64,000 bases of DNA from positions 1 through 64,000 of the IMG/VR virus record IMGVR_UViG_3300009130_000010. One strand, 5' to 3'. Positions 1-8,318 of the stretch are shown piece by piece. The notes under the pieces were generated by a model, which worked only from the letters and a program-made list of their open reading frames with translations, did not search any database and was not told the DNA's origin. Every line of letters begins with the position of its first letter. The first letter of the stretch is position 1. The translations under genes were made by a program, and so were the position numbers. Source of the DNA: a virus.

Positions 1-1823
1 ATAAACTCTTTGTATCTCGCTACAGCGTCTTCATGTTCGCCTTCTGGTTGACCATCATATTTCATTAGTCCGCCAATCATAGTGCCTTCAGCAACTTTTT
101 TTGCTTCAATTTCTTCAACTGCCGCCTCTGCCTCAATTGGTAATTCTTTTGTTTCACCAACAACGCCTACCATTTTATTTAAAATTTCATTATGTGGTTC
201 TTCAAAGCCAGCCTTCGCGGCTTTTTTCAACCAAGCTATAATTGTAGGACGGGTATCTTCTTGTTCGCCTTGGTCTTTCCCAACAGCATATAGATCATCA
301 AATAATTGATCATCACCAAATATTTCACCAATTTCATCTGTTGCGGCTTGACCTTCTTCACCTGCGAAAACAGGTGTTGACATAATTTCTTTAAACCTTG
401 CTACGTCTTGATCACTTGATGGTAAATGCCATGTTCCTTCTTTTACAACTGAATCTGTCCATTTTTGAAATTCATCAACAGGTTCTTTAAGTTTAAATTT
501 AGGATCGAAGTCTTGTACTTCTACATCACCTTTAAGCCATTTACTAGCAACTGCTGTCATTAATTTAGCATCATGCTTATTTTCAAAACTATCATCTAAA
601 TTAAAAATAGCTCTTGCTAAATCATCATTTTTTGTACGAACTGATATTGTAGTTAAAATTCTTCTTACTAAAGCCTGTAAAGGATTCTCAGCATGATCTA
701 AACCTTGTGAATCGTTTGGCTTTTTAAACTTATTAGCTTTAACAAAGGCAAGTTGCTTTTTAATTAAAGCATCTTCTTCTTCATTAGGCGTAACAACAAT
801 TTTTTCTTTGCCTTGAATTATATCATGTAATGGTCCCATATCTTCTTGTACTTTCTTTCTTGCTTTAAGTACTGTAGGTAATAAACTTTCTAATTCTGTT
901 TGATCAACATTTCTTACTAACTTACCTTTTAATTCATTAATGTCTGATTCATCATATGTTGATTCTGTTGGTTTAAAGTTTTCAGCATACAATCTATATC
1001 CTTTTGGTCTACTAAGAGTTGTTATTGTTTCTCGTAAACCTTGATAACGTTTTTTAGCATCTAAAATAATATTAGCAGAATCTTCATCAACAAACCCGTC
1101 AGCACGGTTTAATTTGCGAACAAACTGTTTTAGCTCACGCATCTCTTTTATACATTCAATAATGTGTGTTCCTAATTCATCATGTGGATTGCCTCCAGCG
1201 TTGATGTGTCTTGCCATTGCTCTAGCACCTGGTAAGTACCTGTAAGGAAATTTAAATCTTTCTTTTGAACTATTTTCAATAAAGATTGCTTGTATTTGTC
1301 TACTTCTAGAACCCATTTTATCTTCATCTACTGCGGTTCTATGTTTTACTATAATTTTTGCTGATTCAACTGTTTGGTAACTTGTTTTAGTTGATCCCCA
1401 TAATTTGCTGACTGATTCCATGGTTATCTCATCCGTTGTGTATTGAGAACTATTTTTAGTAATAGCCTCATAATCTCGTTTATCTAACTGATTTTTACCA
1501 ATGTTTCTTACATCAAAATTCATCATATTTCTTTTAGCAAATTGTCTCATTTCTTTTAAAAATTTAAACCAACTATTTTGTATTGAGTCGGGTAAATCAC
1601 CACTTAAACTTTCAGCAAAATAAATTGTAAAATTAGCTGGGTCAATAATACTAATTGTTACAGGTCCGTACTTTTGTCCCTCGACAATGTAGTTAAAGTC
1701 AAATAATCTAGCTTGTTCTGACTCTAATACAGCACCTGCTGAACTATCAGCTATGTTTACTTCGCCGAATTTACTGGCTAAATTTTGATATAATGTATCA
1801 GCAATCTTATTAATCAGTTCCAT
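1..1823 (-). CDS. Conserved T4-like phage protein beside terL (3' end outside window)
   Basis: I read this frame from the reverse strand: it opens at the ATG at 1823 (MELINKIADTLYQNLASKFG) and stays open to the window edge, about 607 codons, so the C-terminus is missing. No enzymatic motif is visible. The first ~250 residues look globular; the later part is rich in Asp, Glu and Lys. It resembles a large uncharacterised protein found next to terminase genes in marine T4-like phages (recognised by pattern, not searched). It lies 15 bases downstream of terL on the same strand. There is no clear Shine-Dalgarno sequence; instead a late-promoter-like box ends five bases before the ATG. A virion-associated role is plausible but unproven. 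Confidence 0.8.
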   Translation of the reverse strand, partial: MELINKIADTLYQNLASKFGEVNIADSSAGAVLESEQARLFDFNYIVEGQKYGPVTISIIDPANFTIYFAESLSGDLPDSIQNSWFKFLKEMRQFAKRNMMNFDVRNIGKNQLDKRDYEAITKNSSQYTTDEITMESVSKLWGSTKTSYQTVESAKIIVKHRTAVDEDKMGSRSRQIQAIFIENSSKERFKFPYRYLPGARAMARHINAGGNPHDELGTHIIECIKEMRELKQFVRKLNRADGFVDEDSANIILDAKKRYQGLRETITTLSRPKGYRLYAENFKPTESTYDESDINELKGKLVRNVDQTELESLLPTVLKARKKVQEDMGPLHDIIQGKEKIVVTPNEEEDALIKKQLAFVKANKFKKPNDSQGLDHAENPLQALVRRILTTISVRTKNDDLARAIFNLDDSFENKHDAKLMTAVASKWLKGDVEVQDFDPKFKLKEPVDEFQKWTDSVVKEGTWHLPSSDQDVARFKEIMSTPVFAGEEGQAATDEIGEIFGDDQLFDDLYAVGKDQGEQEDTRPTIIAWLKKAAKAGFEEPHNEILNKMVGVVGETKELPIEAEAAVEEIEAKKVAEGTMIGGLMKYDGQPEGEHEDAVARYKEF

Positions 1824-1828
1824 ATTTT

Positions 1829-1836
1829 TATTTATC
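1829..1836 (-). promoter_or_regulatory. Late promoter box GATAAATA, 5 nt before ATG
   Basis: Reverse-strand GATAAATA followed by five bases and then the ATG at 1823. With T4 late spacing, transcription would start on the A of the ATG. No ribosome-binding site lies between. Confidence 0.55.
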
Positions 1837-1838
1837 CA

Positions 1839-3410
1839 TTATATAACTACAAAAGGCATTGGCTCAATAAAGTCATCTTCACTTGATCTCATATCTTTTT
1901 GTATACTAGGGTCGTATGTTCCTAAAAATACAGCAATTCTCAAAGCCAAAACAAGAGCCATAACTAAATCGTCATGTTCTCCTGGCTTACTTTGGTAGCT
2001 ATTACCACTCGCTACAAATGTTTTTAACTGTGATATAAGAGGTTTACTATGAACTACTAGCTTTTGATTTTCTACTAGTTCTTTTAACTTGGCACAAGAA
2101 GCCAATTTACTTTTATGTGTTGTATTAAATCCTTTTCTAAAGCGTCTAACGTGACCGCTTCTAGCAGGTTCACTCATAAAATATCCATGGATTGCTTCTT
2201 CGCCTACTTCTGCTATAGAAACTAGGGCCGCCTCTCCTAGCGTATTGTTTTCTACGCTGTAATAGATATTATTATTATCATTTGTAATGCCATAGATATA
2301 TTTTGTAATCTGTTTTAAAATAGTTATTTGTTCTTGTATTGTTGTTTTATTATGTTGCCATTCAGCACATTGTTTCATACCTGGTAATTCAAATACTTGA
2401 ATAGCACTATAGTCACCACCTGTACCTAAACTTGGATCTAATCCAAGCACATACGTCATTCCTTTTCTAGGTTTATGATACCAACGTACTTGTCCTTGTT
2501 TATATAAAGGTTCATGTCCTTCTAAACTTGCTAATATAATTGGGTTGATTAGCGTCTCGTCAAATATGATAGGCTCACATTCGTGTTCACGTTTGAACCT
2601 TTCAATTCCTATTCTTCCTCGCTCATCTTCAGCCCATTTTTTATCTCTATCAGGATGTTCATCCCATAAAGCCTTAAAGGCATGGAACCCGTTAACACCA
2701 ACTTCATTAGCATTACCAAAGTTATCTAAAATTTTATTTGCTTCAGTCCATAATAACCAAAACTGGTCTTCGTCTGAATTTGGTGTAGAAGTAATAATCG
2801 CTTTACCACCTGTTGCTAGTGTAGGTGAAATAGAAGTCCAAAATTCTGTTGCTATGTTATTTCGCACAAAGGCAAACTCATCACAATATAATAATGTAAT
2901 GGACATACCTCTTCCTGTATTTTCTGTAGTCGCTTGTGATACAATTCTACTACCGTTCTCAAATTCAATTGATCCTCTATTGTAATTTGTAACACCTGCC
3001 CTAATATAATCAGGACAAAGTTCATATCCATATCTAATACGTTGCATAATTTCTTGGGCGCCAGCGTATTTGTGTGCCGCAATTAATATTACACTATCGG
3101 GAATAAACATAGCATACCATAATAAGTATCCAGCCGCTGTTGTAGTTTTACCCATTTGGCGACTTAACAAGTTTATACTAAATCTATTTTTATGGTAACT
3201 ATCTGTTAATAATTCTTGGAATGGGTACGGTTTATATAACAACTTTCCATCAACAGGATGTTGTATATGGAAATAATTTTCAAGAAAATGCTTTGGACCA
3301 CCAACAGGGTCGGCACAAGCCACAAAACTGTCAATTTGTTCTTTAGTAAACTGTTGACCTTTGTTAGCTTTTTTAACTAAAACACCATCTAAAGTTTTAT
3401 TACTGCTCAT
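1839..3410 (-). CDS. 17: Terminase large subunit gp17: packaging ATPase and nuclease
   Basis: Motor protein that pumps DNA into the prohead and cuts concatemers at headful. Visible: Walker A SRQMGKTT (residues 83-90), Walker B with catalytic Glu in LLYCDEFAF (about 173-181), the coupling segment ITSTPNS (about 206-212), and an RNase H-like nuclease domain starting at LGLDPSLGTGGDYSA (Asp335) with a C-terminal acidic pair GEHDDLVMAL. It has 523 residues against about 610 in T4; the N-terminal portion is shorter. It sits downstream of a small acidic gene, a head-protein gene and gp16, with a terminator just upstream, so it may have its own expression signal. Identification is firm from the motif set. 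Confidence 0.97.
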   Translation of the reverse strand: MSSNKTLDGVLVKKANKGQQFTKEQIDSFVACADPVGGPKHFLENYFHIQHPVDGKLLYKPYPFQELLTDSYHKNRFSINLLSRQMGKTTTAAGYLLWYAMFIPDSVILIAAHKYAGAQEIMQRIRYGYELCPDYIRAGVTNYNRGSIEFENGSRIVSQATTENTGRGMSITLLYCDEFAFVRNNIATEFWTSISPTLATGGKAIITSTPNSDEDQFWLLWTEANKILDNFGNANEVGVNGFHAFKALWDEHPDRDKKWAEDERGRIGIERFKREHECEPIIFDETLINPIILASLEGHEPLYKQGQVRWYHKPRKGMTYVLGLDPSLGTGGDYSAIQVFELPGMKQCAEWQHNKTTIQEQITILKQITKYIYGITNDNNNIYYSVENNTLGEAALVSIAEVGEEAIHGYFMSEPARSGHVRRFRKGFNTTHKSKLASCAKLKELVENQKLVVHSKPLISQLKTFVASGNSYQSKPGEHDDLVMALVLALRIAVFLGTYDPSIQKDMRSSEDDFIEPMPFVVI

Positions 3411-3425
3411 ATACTGTATTTACTC

Positions 3426-3465
3426 AAAAAAAAGCCAGCTATATTACAAGCTGGCCATTTTTTTA
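3426..3465 (-). terminator. Bidirectional rho-independent terminator
   Basis: Stem GCCAGCT (3434-3440) with AGCTGGC (3449-3455), flanked by A-tracts on the left and a T-tract on the right. It therefore reads as a terminator on both strands. It follows the 199-aa acidic gene and precedes terL. Confidence 0.8.
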
Positions 3466-3490
3466 TCTTATTATATGCTTTAAAAAGCTA

Positions 3491-4090
3491 TTATTCCATA
3501 TCGTCGTATGATTTCTTTAATTTCATAACTATTCTGTTATGACCATCATTACCTACTGTTGGCATAGCTTTTGGTCTATTAATTCCACCTGATAATTTGT
3601 TTAATTGTGTATCAGCATCAGCATATTGCTCATCTGGTGAGTTAGAATATTCGTCAACTGGTTCAGCACCATCTTGTGGCTGATTAATATCAGCATCTGT
3701 AACAGGTTTTAGTCCTGCTAAATTTAGAAGTGTTGATAAAGTAGTTGTATCCATAGAAACCATTTCAGGTTGTTCTGTTACTTCTTCTTCAGCTACTTCT
3801 TCTTCAGCAACTGGTTTGTCTTTAACGACAGCAATAACAGGTGTTTCTTCTACTTTAACTATATCTTCAGAAACTTCTTCTTTAGTTTCTTCAACTGCTT
3901 CTTCTTTTGCTTCATCAGTAGTTTCATCAGCTTCTTCGACTGCTGAGTCATTGTCTGTTTCTTCTACTTCTTTAATTGTTTTTTTAAATTCTGATTCTTC
4001 TTTTGCTTCGTTTTTAGCGTACTCTTCTTCCTGAATTTCTCTAAAAAGACCAGCAACTTTATGTAAATCAATTAATTTATTGTCTTCCAT
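3491..4090 (-). CDS. Acidic, Glu/Thr-rich small protein between terL and the gp16 group
   Basis: 199 residues. The N-terminal ~35 residues (MEDNKLIDLHKVAGLF) look helical. Residues about 35-115 are extremely rich in Glu, Lys, Thr and Val, probably disordered. The C-terminal ~60 residues (LNKLSGGINRPKAMPTVGN) look more conserved and end in a basic stretch before YDDME. It starts two bases downstream of the preceding gene's stop and ends before a strong terminator, so it closes an operon running gp16, internal-head candidate, this gene. I do not recognise a function. Composition resembles phage head-core or internal proteins, but that is only an impression. Confidence 0.85.
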   Translation of the reverse strand: MEDNKLIDLHKVAGLFREIQEEEYAKNEAKEESEFKKTIKEVEETDNDSAVEEADETTDEAKEEAVEETKEEVSEDIVKVEETPVIAVVKDKPVAEEEVAEEEVTEQPEMVSMDTTTLSTLLNLAGLKPVTDADINQPQDGAEPVDEYSNSPDEQYADADTQLNKLSGGINRPKAMPTVGNDGHNRIVMKLKKSYDDME

Positions 4091-4092
4091 AA

Positions 4093-4647
4093 TTATCTCC
4101 CTGCCACCGGTGATTTTGTACCTTGTGGCAAATCACTAGTTGTTTTAGCTTTTTCTGTTGTACCGCCAGCAATTTCAATTTCAGGTGTTTCTTTTACATT
4201 ATTTAATTCTCTAATGAAACCTAATTTTGCTTCTGCTGGTGCTTCACCCGAAGCGTAATCGTTTCCAAGTTTTGTTTCATATTCTTGTCCTTGTGTTGCT
4301 ACTGCTTCTTCTCTAGCAATTTCTTCCGGGTGTTCGCTATTAATAACAACAACTTGGTTTCCAGGAATTCCTGCTAAATTTACTAAATCAGCATGAACAA
4401 CTTGAGGTGTACTTGGATATGTTAATGTAATTTCAAAAATTGTTACCTTGCTATTGCGAAGGTTTTGAAAGTCCATTGGGTGTTCTTGAATTGGCGTTAC
4501 TTTAGGAGCCGTGATATCTTTAACATCATACTTGCCTAGAACCCTTTCAATTAGGTCCATCAAATCAGGTTCAGCTTCTATTGCCAGTTTAACCTTAAAT
4601 TTATATTCTTTTATTGACTCTGTCAAGTATTCGTTAAATGACTTCAT
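4093..4647 (-). CDS. Candidate encapsidated internal head protein with T4-like capsid-targeting N-terminus
   Basis: An upstream ATG at 4659 would add MEIE, but GGAGA sits about six bases before the second ATG (4647), so I choose 4647 (184 aa). That start gives MKSFNEYLTES, which closely follows the T4 capsid-targeting sequence of internal proteins (MKTYQEFIAEA in IPIII). The LTE matches the gp21 protease rule (Leu/Ile)-x-Glu, predicting cleavage after residue 10. Residues ~12-110 alternate strand-like and helical segments (YKFKVKLAIEAEPDLMDLIE) in a small ferredoxin-like pattern. The tail is polar and Ala/Glu/Thr-rich. The targeting call is inference from a short motif plus the presence of gp21 in the same genome. 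Confidence 0.8.
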   Translation of the reverse strand: MKSFNEYLTESIKEYKFKVKLAIEAEPDLMDLIERVLGKYDVKDITAPKVTPIQEHPMDFQNLRNSKVTIFEITLTYPSTPQVVHADLVNLAGIPGNQVVVINSEHPEEIAREEAVATQGQEYETKLGNDYASGEAPAEAKLGFIRELNNVKETPEIEIAGGTTEKAKTTSDLPQGTKSPVAGR

Positions 4648-4670
4648 TTCAATCTCCATTTGTATTATAA

Positions 4671-5189
4671 CTATTTATTATCTTTTGTGTCATTTTTGCT
4701 AAGAATTCTCTCTAATAACTCGTTACGATTTAATATAGTTGCTTCGCCAGTTTCAGCACCATCACCTAGTTTACCCATATCACGGTCTATTCTAGCGTCT
4801 AAGGCCTTCTTACGAAGCTGTAATTCTACCATTTTTAGCTTTTTATCTATCTTAGCCTGCTTGGCATTCAATGTAATAGTTAACATTTTACTAGCTGTAT
4901 CAAATATTTGTCCACTAAATCTAGCTTCTACGTTCATACCTAAGTCCATTAGGTTATTAAAAGAATCTTCTGCCTTGCCGGCAATTTCATCCATTTCTTT
5001 ATCATTTGCTGTTAAATTCTCAACTCCTGCCAATGCTGATTCAATAGTATCTACTTGTTTTAACTCTTTTTCTACTTTATCTACTGTTTCCAAAGACTTA
5101 TGTGGATCAACCTCTTCAGGGAGAGCTGTACTATCATCTTTATCTACATTGGGGGCTATATTTAGAAGCTCTTCTAGTTTTTTTGTCAT
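4671..5189 (-). CDS. 16: Terminase small subunit gp16-like
   Basis: 172 residues, close to T4 gp16 (164). It has an acidic N-terminal segment beginning MTKKLEELLNIAP and a central pair of long helices (about residues 80-145, including FDTASKMLTITLNAKQAKID) of the kind that forms the gp16 ring core. The C-terminus is short and polar. Its role would be recognition and regulation of packaging by the large terminase. Support is the central-helix pattern, length, and position two genes from terL. No DNA-binding motif is obvious, as usual for T4 gp16. A late box and an AAGG precede the start. Confidence 0.75.
   Translation of the reverse strand: MTKKLEELLNIAPNVDKDDSTALPEEVDPHKSLETVDKVEKELKQVDTIESALAGVENLTANDKEMDEIAGKAEDSFNNLMDLGMNVEARFSGQIFDTASKMLTITLNAKQAKIDKKLKMVELQLRKKALDARIDRDMGKLGDGAETGEATILNRNELLERILSKNDTKDNK
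4672..4679 (-). promoter_or_regulatory. Late promoter box AATAAATA
   Basis: Reverse-strand AATAAATA overlapping the last codons of gp16. Predicted start lies five bases on, giving a leader of about 20 bases that contains the GGAG for the gene starting at 4647. Confidence 0.45.
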
Positions 5190-5214
5190 GTTTAAACCTT
5201 ATTAGTAATAAAGG

Positions 5215-5222
5215 TATTTAGC
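5215..5222 (-). promoter_or_regulatory. Late promoter box GCTAAATA before gp16
   Basis: Reverse-strand GCTAAATA about 25 bases upstream of the gp16 ATG at 5189, with AAGG in the intervening leader. It overlaps the end of gene 4. Confidence 0.45.
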
Positions 5223-5664
5223 GACGGCGTTTTCCTTGATGAAACAAATCGTTTTCTGTTACTACCCTAAAACGTATACCTTTTTGTTTACACCAGGCTG
5301 TTGCGGCCTCCCATTTAGCCATATTTTGTACTACAGCCATTTGTCTATTTTTACTTTTACCAGCGGCTTCCATTGTGGATTGGTTACTAGGTTTAATTTC
5401 AACTACTTCAGTTCTTTTCTTACCTTTAGCATCTTGATACTGTACAAAAAAATCTGGTACATAAGTTGTTGTTTTACCAGTTAAAGGATTTTTATAAGGA
5501 ATTCGTACAGCTTCACTGGCCCAGCCTATAACACCGTGACTATTATCACAAAACGTCATAAAAGCGTGTTCCCAGCTTGATCTATAAATTGGTGTTTTTG
5601 TGCCGGCGTATTTGTCTGGATTCTTTAATGTGTATCGACCGCGGGCAACTCCCTTGCCTATCAT
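5218..5664 (-). CDS. 4: Head completion protein gp4
   Basis: 148 residues, the size of T4 gp4 (150). The N-terminus GRYTLKNPDKYAGTKTPIYR and the following RSSWEHAFM are the typical gp4 signature. The core carries a PD-(D/E)xK-like nuclease arrangement: YVPDFF (about residue 70) and VVEIKPSNQ (about 88-96). Gp4 acts after packaging to finish the head for tail joining. The start ATG overlaps the stop of the upstream gene by four bases, so the two are probably translationally coupled. Ends in a basic tail (GKRRR). Confidence 0.9.
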   Translation of the reverse strand: MIGKGVARGRYTLKNPDKYAGTKTPIYRSSWEHAFMTFCDNSHGVIGWASEAVRIPYKNPLTGKTTTYVPDFFVQYQDAKGKKRTEVVEIKPSNQSTMEAAGKSKNRQMAVVQNMAKWEAATAWCKQKGIRFRVVTENDLFHQGKRRR

Positions 5665-6044
5665 TCAATGATGTTCCTTAATACATTTGGGTTTGCTGTT
5701 CTAGAATTAGCGTATCCTAAGACACTAGTTTTTATTCTATAACTGTTTATAATAGCTATTAAATTTTTTTGTACGTCATTAATATTTTCTGATTCTAATC
5801 TTTCTATTAAAGACATTATATCATATCCACCATTATAAGCAATCTCAAACAGACTATCTGTTAATGTACTTGCTGTTGTTTGATCATCATTTGTTTTTCT
5901 TAAAAAGAAAGATTTAACTGCTTGATGTTGTGCGGCATCAATAGATATATTTTGATTAAAATATCCATTAAAAAAATCTACTGTTTTTTCTTTTGATTCT
6001 ACGTTTTGATCTACGTTTGTACTAGCATATAAATTCTCAGCCAT
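5661..6044 (-). CDS. Small conserved virion-type protein (unknown)
   Basis: 127 residues, mostly alpha-helical by composition, with a polar N-terminus (about 25 residues) followed by VDFFNGYFNQNISIDAAQ and repeated helix-like segments to the end. No catalytic motif or signal peptide. It overlaps the stop of the 516-aa gene by one base and the start of gene 4 by four bases, so it is locked into the tail/head operon. I recall similar short proteins in marine T4-like genomes listed only as structural or hypothetical. No function assigned. Confidence 0.85.
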   Translation of the reverse strand: MAENLYASTNVDQNVESKEKTVDFFNGYFNQNISIDAAQHQAVKSFFLRKTNDDQTTASTLTDSLFEIAYNGGYDIMSLIERLESENINDVQKNLIAIINSYRIKTSVLGYANSRTANPNVLRNIIE

Positions 6045-7594
6045 TATTCACCTGCCTCTGGAGTCCAAGTACTAGAATTATTCTTTTTAACAATATATGG
6101 TTCGCCGTCAATTTCTGCTAGTTCTGAACCTTTAGCAATTGATTGTCCTGTATAAGCTGTAGCGTCTTGATGAGGATTACTTGCTGTTCCGTATGTTGTG
6201 CTTCTCGAAGAAGCAGACGAAGAACTTAATTGTGTGTTTACTTCACCTTTACTAGTTGTTGCTCCACCTAATGTGTTTATTATTGTACCTGCGGCCGCAC
6301 CAGCAATAACTCCTTTAACCATTCCTTTAATATCACCGTCCATGATAGCACCTGCGGCGGCTCCAACAATAAGAGATTTAGTCATTGTACTCATATTAAA
6401 TCCTGATTGTACTCTGCTATTTCCACCTTCTGGAACTCCCATTCCACCAAACTCCATCCCGCCAGCACTAGCAACTGATCCAGCACCACCACTCGCGTCA
6501 GCTTGTAAGTACGCCATTGGGCCAGCGGCAAACGGTTGTGTACCTTGAACAGCATTTCCGTCTTCACCAGTAACTGTGCCTGTGCCTGTTATAAAATTCG
6601 TTTTAGGTAATGGGTTAAATTTTCTTGCGACGCTTTGACCGGCTGATCCTGGGAAGGCAAATGGATTTTCACCTTTTAATGCTTTACGAACTCCCTGACT
6701 TATTTCAGAATTTACAAAACTTTTTAAATCAACATTTTGGAAATTTTGAAATGTTCTTAAACCTTGTATTGCGGCACTTCCAAATTTTCCTGAAGCTAAA
6801 TCCTGAGACATTTGTCCAGTAGCATCAAATAAACCGCCTACACCAAATAATGATGTTGTACCTCCGCCTTCTGGCGACAATGGACTTGCTTTTTTATCAT
6901 AGTGTAAATCACCAAAGCCTGTCGGCGAACCTACACCACCAATAAAACCAGTAGCATATTTTACAAGTTCATATTCAACTTGCATTATATTTTCTAATAC
7001 ATCACTTTGACTATGATCATGACTGTCATGATTATAATTTGTTAGTAATGGATTAATTAATGTGTATTCTGTAAACTTTTTACCGTATATACTATAAATT
7101 CTTATATCATCAAAAAACGGTTCGTGATTTGCTCTTTCATAACCAAACATTCTAGCAACTCTAGGGCCATATGTATCTTTATACCTATAAGTAGCGAAAT
7201 TTTCATATGCTTGATCAGTATAGTAATAATCCATGTAAGCATACCACATATTTCGTGATATGTCTGCCATATCATCGTGTATTCGTATGTTTATAGGGTT
7301 AAAATTTAATTTGGATTGAATATTTCTGACACGATTGTATTGATTCATCTGAGTTGTGTCAAAAGTGTATGTTGGTAATTCAACTGATTTTACCAACATA
7401 CTTATTTCTCTTTTTGTTTCGTCTTTTACTATAGCCGCCGCTGTTGGCGACAAGTTAAACACGACATAAAATAAAAACTTTTGCTTCGGTGCTAACCTAA
7501 AATTACCATCTCTAAAAGTTCTAGAGGCGTGTTGGTAATCTCTTATAGCTTTCCGACCGGTTAAGGCATTAAGAAAAGCGTTCATGCTCCCCAT
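6044..7594 (-). CDS. Tail-tube-fold structural protein (gp19/gp54-like) with Gly/Ala-rich C-terminus
   Basis: 516 residues. Residues ~35-230 contain the tube-type pattern: LVKSVELPTYTFDTTQMNQY, then strands and VNIRIH-like segments (INIRIHDDMADI) as in gp19/gp48/gp54 family proteins. The C-terminal half is low complexity, Gly/Ser/Ala-rich, with a hydrophobic stretch around AGAIMDGDIKGMVKGVIAGA (about residue 430). I use the first ATG (7594), with AAGG four bases upstream; a second ATG lies three codons in. It starts seven bases after gp19's stop. A tube-cap or tube-terminating role is likely. T4 counterpart uncertain. Confidence 0.7.
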   Translation of the reverse strand: MGSMNAFLNALTGRKAIRDYQHASRTFRDGNFRLAPKQKFLFYVVFNLSPTAAAIVKDETKREISMLVKSVELPTYTFDTTQMNQYNRVRNIQSKLNFNPINIRIHDDMADISRNMWYAYMDYYYTDQAYENFATYRYKDTYGPRVARMFGYERANHEPFFDDIRIYSIYGKKFTEYTLINPLLTNYNHDSHDHSQSDVLENIMQVEYELVKYATGFIGGVGSPTGFGDLHYDKKASPLSPEGGGTTSLFGVGGLFDATGQMSQDLASGKFGSAAIQGLRTFQNFQNVDLKSFVNSEISQGVRKALKGENPFAFPGSAGQSVARKFNPLPKTNFITGTGTVTGEDGNAVQGTQPFAAGPMAYLQADASGGAGSVASAGGMEFGGMGVPEGGNSRVQSGFNMSTMTKSLIVGAAAGAIMDGDIKGMVKGVIAGAAAGTIINTLGGATTSKGEVNTQLSSSSASSRSTTYGTASNPHQDATAYTGQSIAKGSELAEIDGEPYIVKKNNSSTWTPEAGE

Positions 7595-7600
7595 GGCGCC

Positions 7601-8227
7601 TTACCCCGTAATAACTTGTCCTGCCGCTCTAGCCACTGCCGCGCCTATACCTGCTCCGCCGGCTCCAGCTGGTAATTGTACCGCATTATCAAATCTAATT
7701 GACATAGTAACACTTGCTGGTTCTGATGAAGCATAGTTCAAGTCATTGTAATTAACATTCTCAATATAACAACCATATAGTTCCCACTCTTCTAATGAAG
7801 TAGGAGCAGATGATCCGTTACCGCCATCTAATAGCTCAAATCTTGTTAAGAACTTATAATCAATACCAGCTGAAGCTGATGCTTGTTCCATGAAGTCAAA
7901 TTGCTTCTGAACTTGCTCGCCTACTAGTTTTGATACATTACTTGAAACGTCATCTCTTATATTAACTGTAACGGGGTCCCACGTATGTTTCCCAATTATA
8001 TTAATCTTAGAGTTATAAACATCTACAGGAATTTGCTCAAAGTTAACGCTTGGACGGGTTACATCCATAACCTGTTTTGTAAGTTCTGCTCTTGAAGTAG
8101 ATACTCCAAAATTCTCAAAACTCACTCTAAAGCGATATTTAAGTTTTGGCATAAGCAGACCTTGTGAACTTGCACTTTGTCCGCCTGCTAGTGGAACAGT
8201 AAACTTGTTTAATGAACTTACTGACAT
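7601..8227 (-). CDS. 19: Tail tube protein gp19
   Basis: 208 residues (T4: 163). The pattern is typical of the inner tube: YRFRVSFENFG near residue 32, LTKQVMDVTRPSVNFEQIPV (about 48-67), then GKHTWDPVTVNIRDDV and a final strand ASVTMSIRFDNAVQ. It forms the hexameric tube inside the sheath. Position between gp18 and the tube-like 516-aa gene fits. AAAGGAG lies upstream of the ATG and a late promoter box lies about 30 bases further up. A terminator separates it from gp18, so it can be transcribed independently. Confidence 0.93.
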   Translation of the reverse strand: MSVSSLNKFTVPLAGGQSASSQGLLMPKLKYRFRVSFENFGVSTSRAELTKQVMDVTRPSVNFEQIPVDVYNSKINIIGKHTWDPVTVNIRDDVSSNVSKLVGEQVQKQFDFMEQASASAGIDYKFLTRFELLDGGNGSSAPTSLEEWELYGCYIENVNYNDLNYASSEPASVTMSIRFDNAVQLPAGAGGAGIGAAVARAAGQVITG

Positions 8228-8252
8228 TTGTACGTCTCCTTTATTATAATAT

Positions 8253-8260
8253 TATTTATC
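8253..8260 (-). promoter_or_regulatory. Late promoter box GATAAATA for gp19
   Basis: Reverse-strand GATAAATA, then five bases, then A (predicted start). The leader of about 20 bases contains AAAGGAG. Confidence 0.65.
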
Positions 8261-8276
8261 ATATCTTTCGACCTAT

Positions 8277-8303
8277 AAATTAGGCGGCATAACCGCCTAA
8301 TTT
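8277..8303 (-). terminator. Terminator after gp18
   Basis: Perfect 11-bp stem, AAATTAGGCGG with CCGCCTAATTT, and a five-base loop, 16 bases past the gp18 stop. The T-tract is short. Confidence 0.75.
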
Positions 8304-8318
8304 AATTGATTCAATTAA

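Noticed and set aside
82-309. Plus-strand open frame of 75 codons
   Set aside because: Lies fully inside the minus-strand coding region 1-1823 and has the Ser/Pro-rich composition of an antisense shadow.
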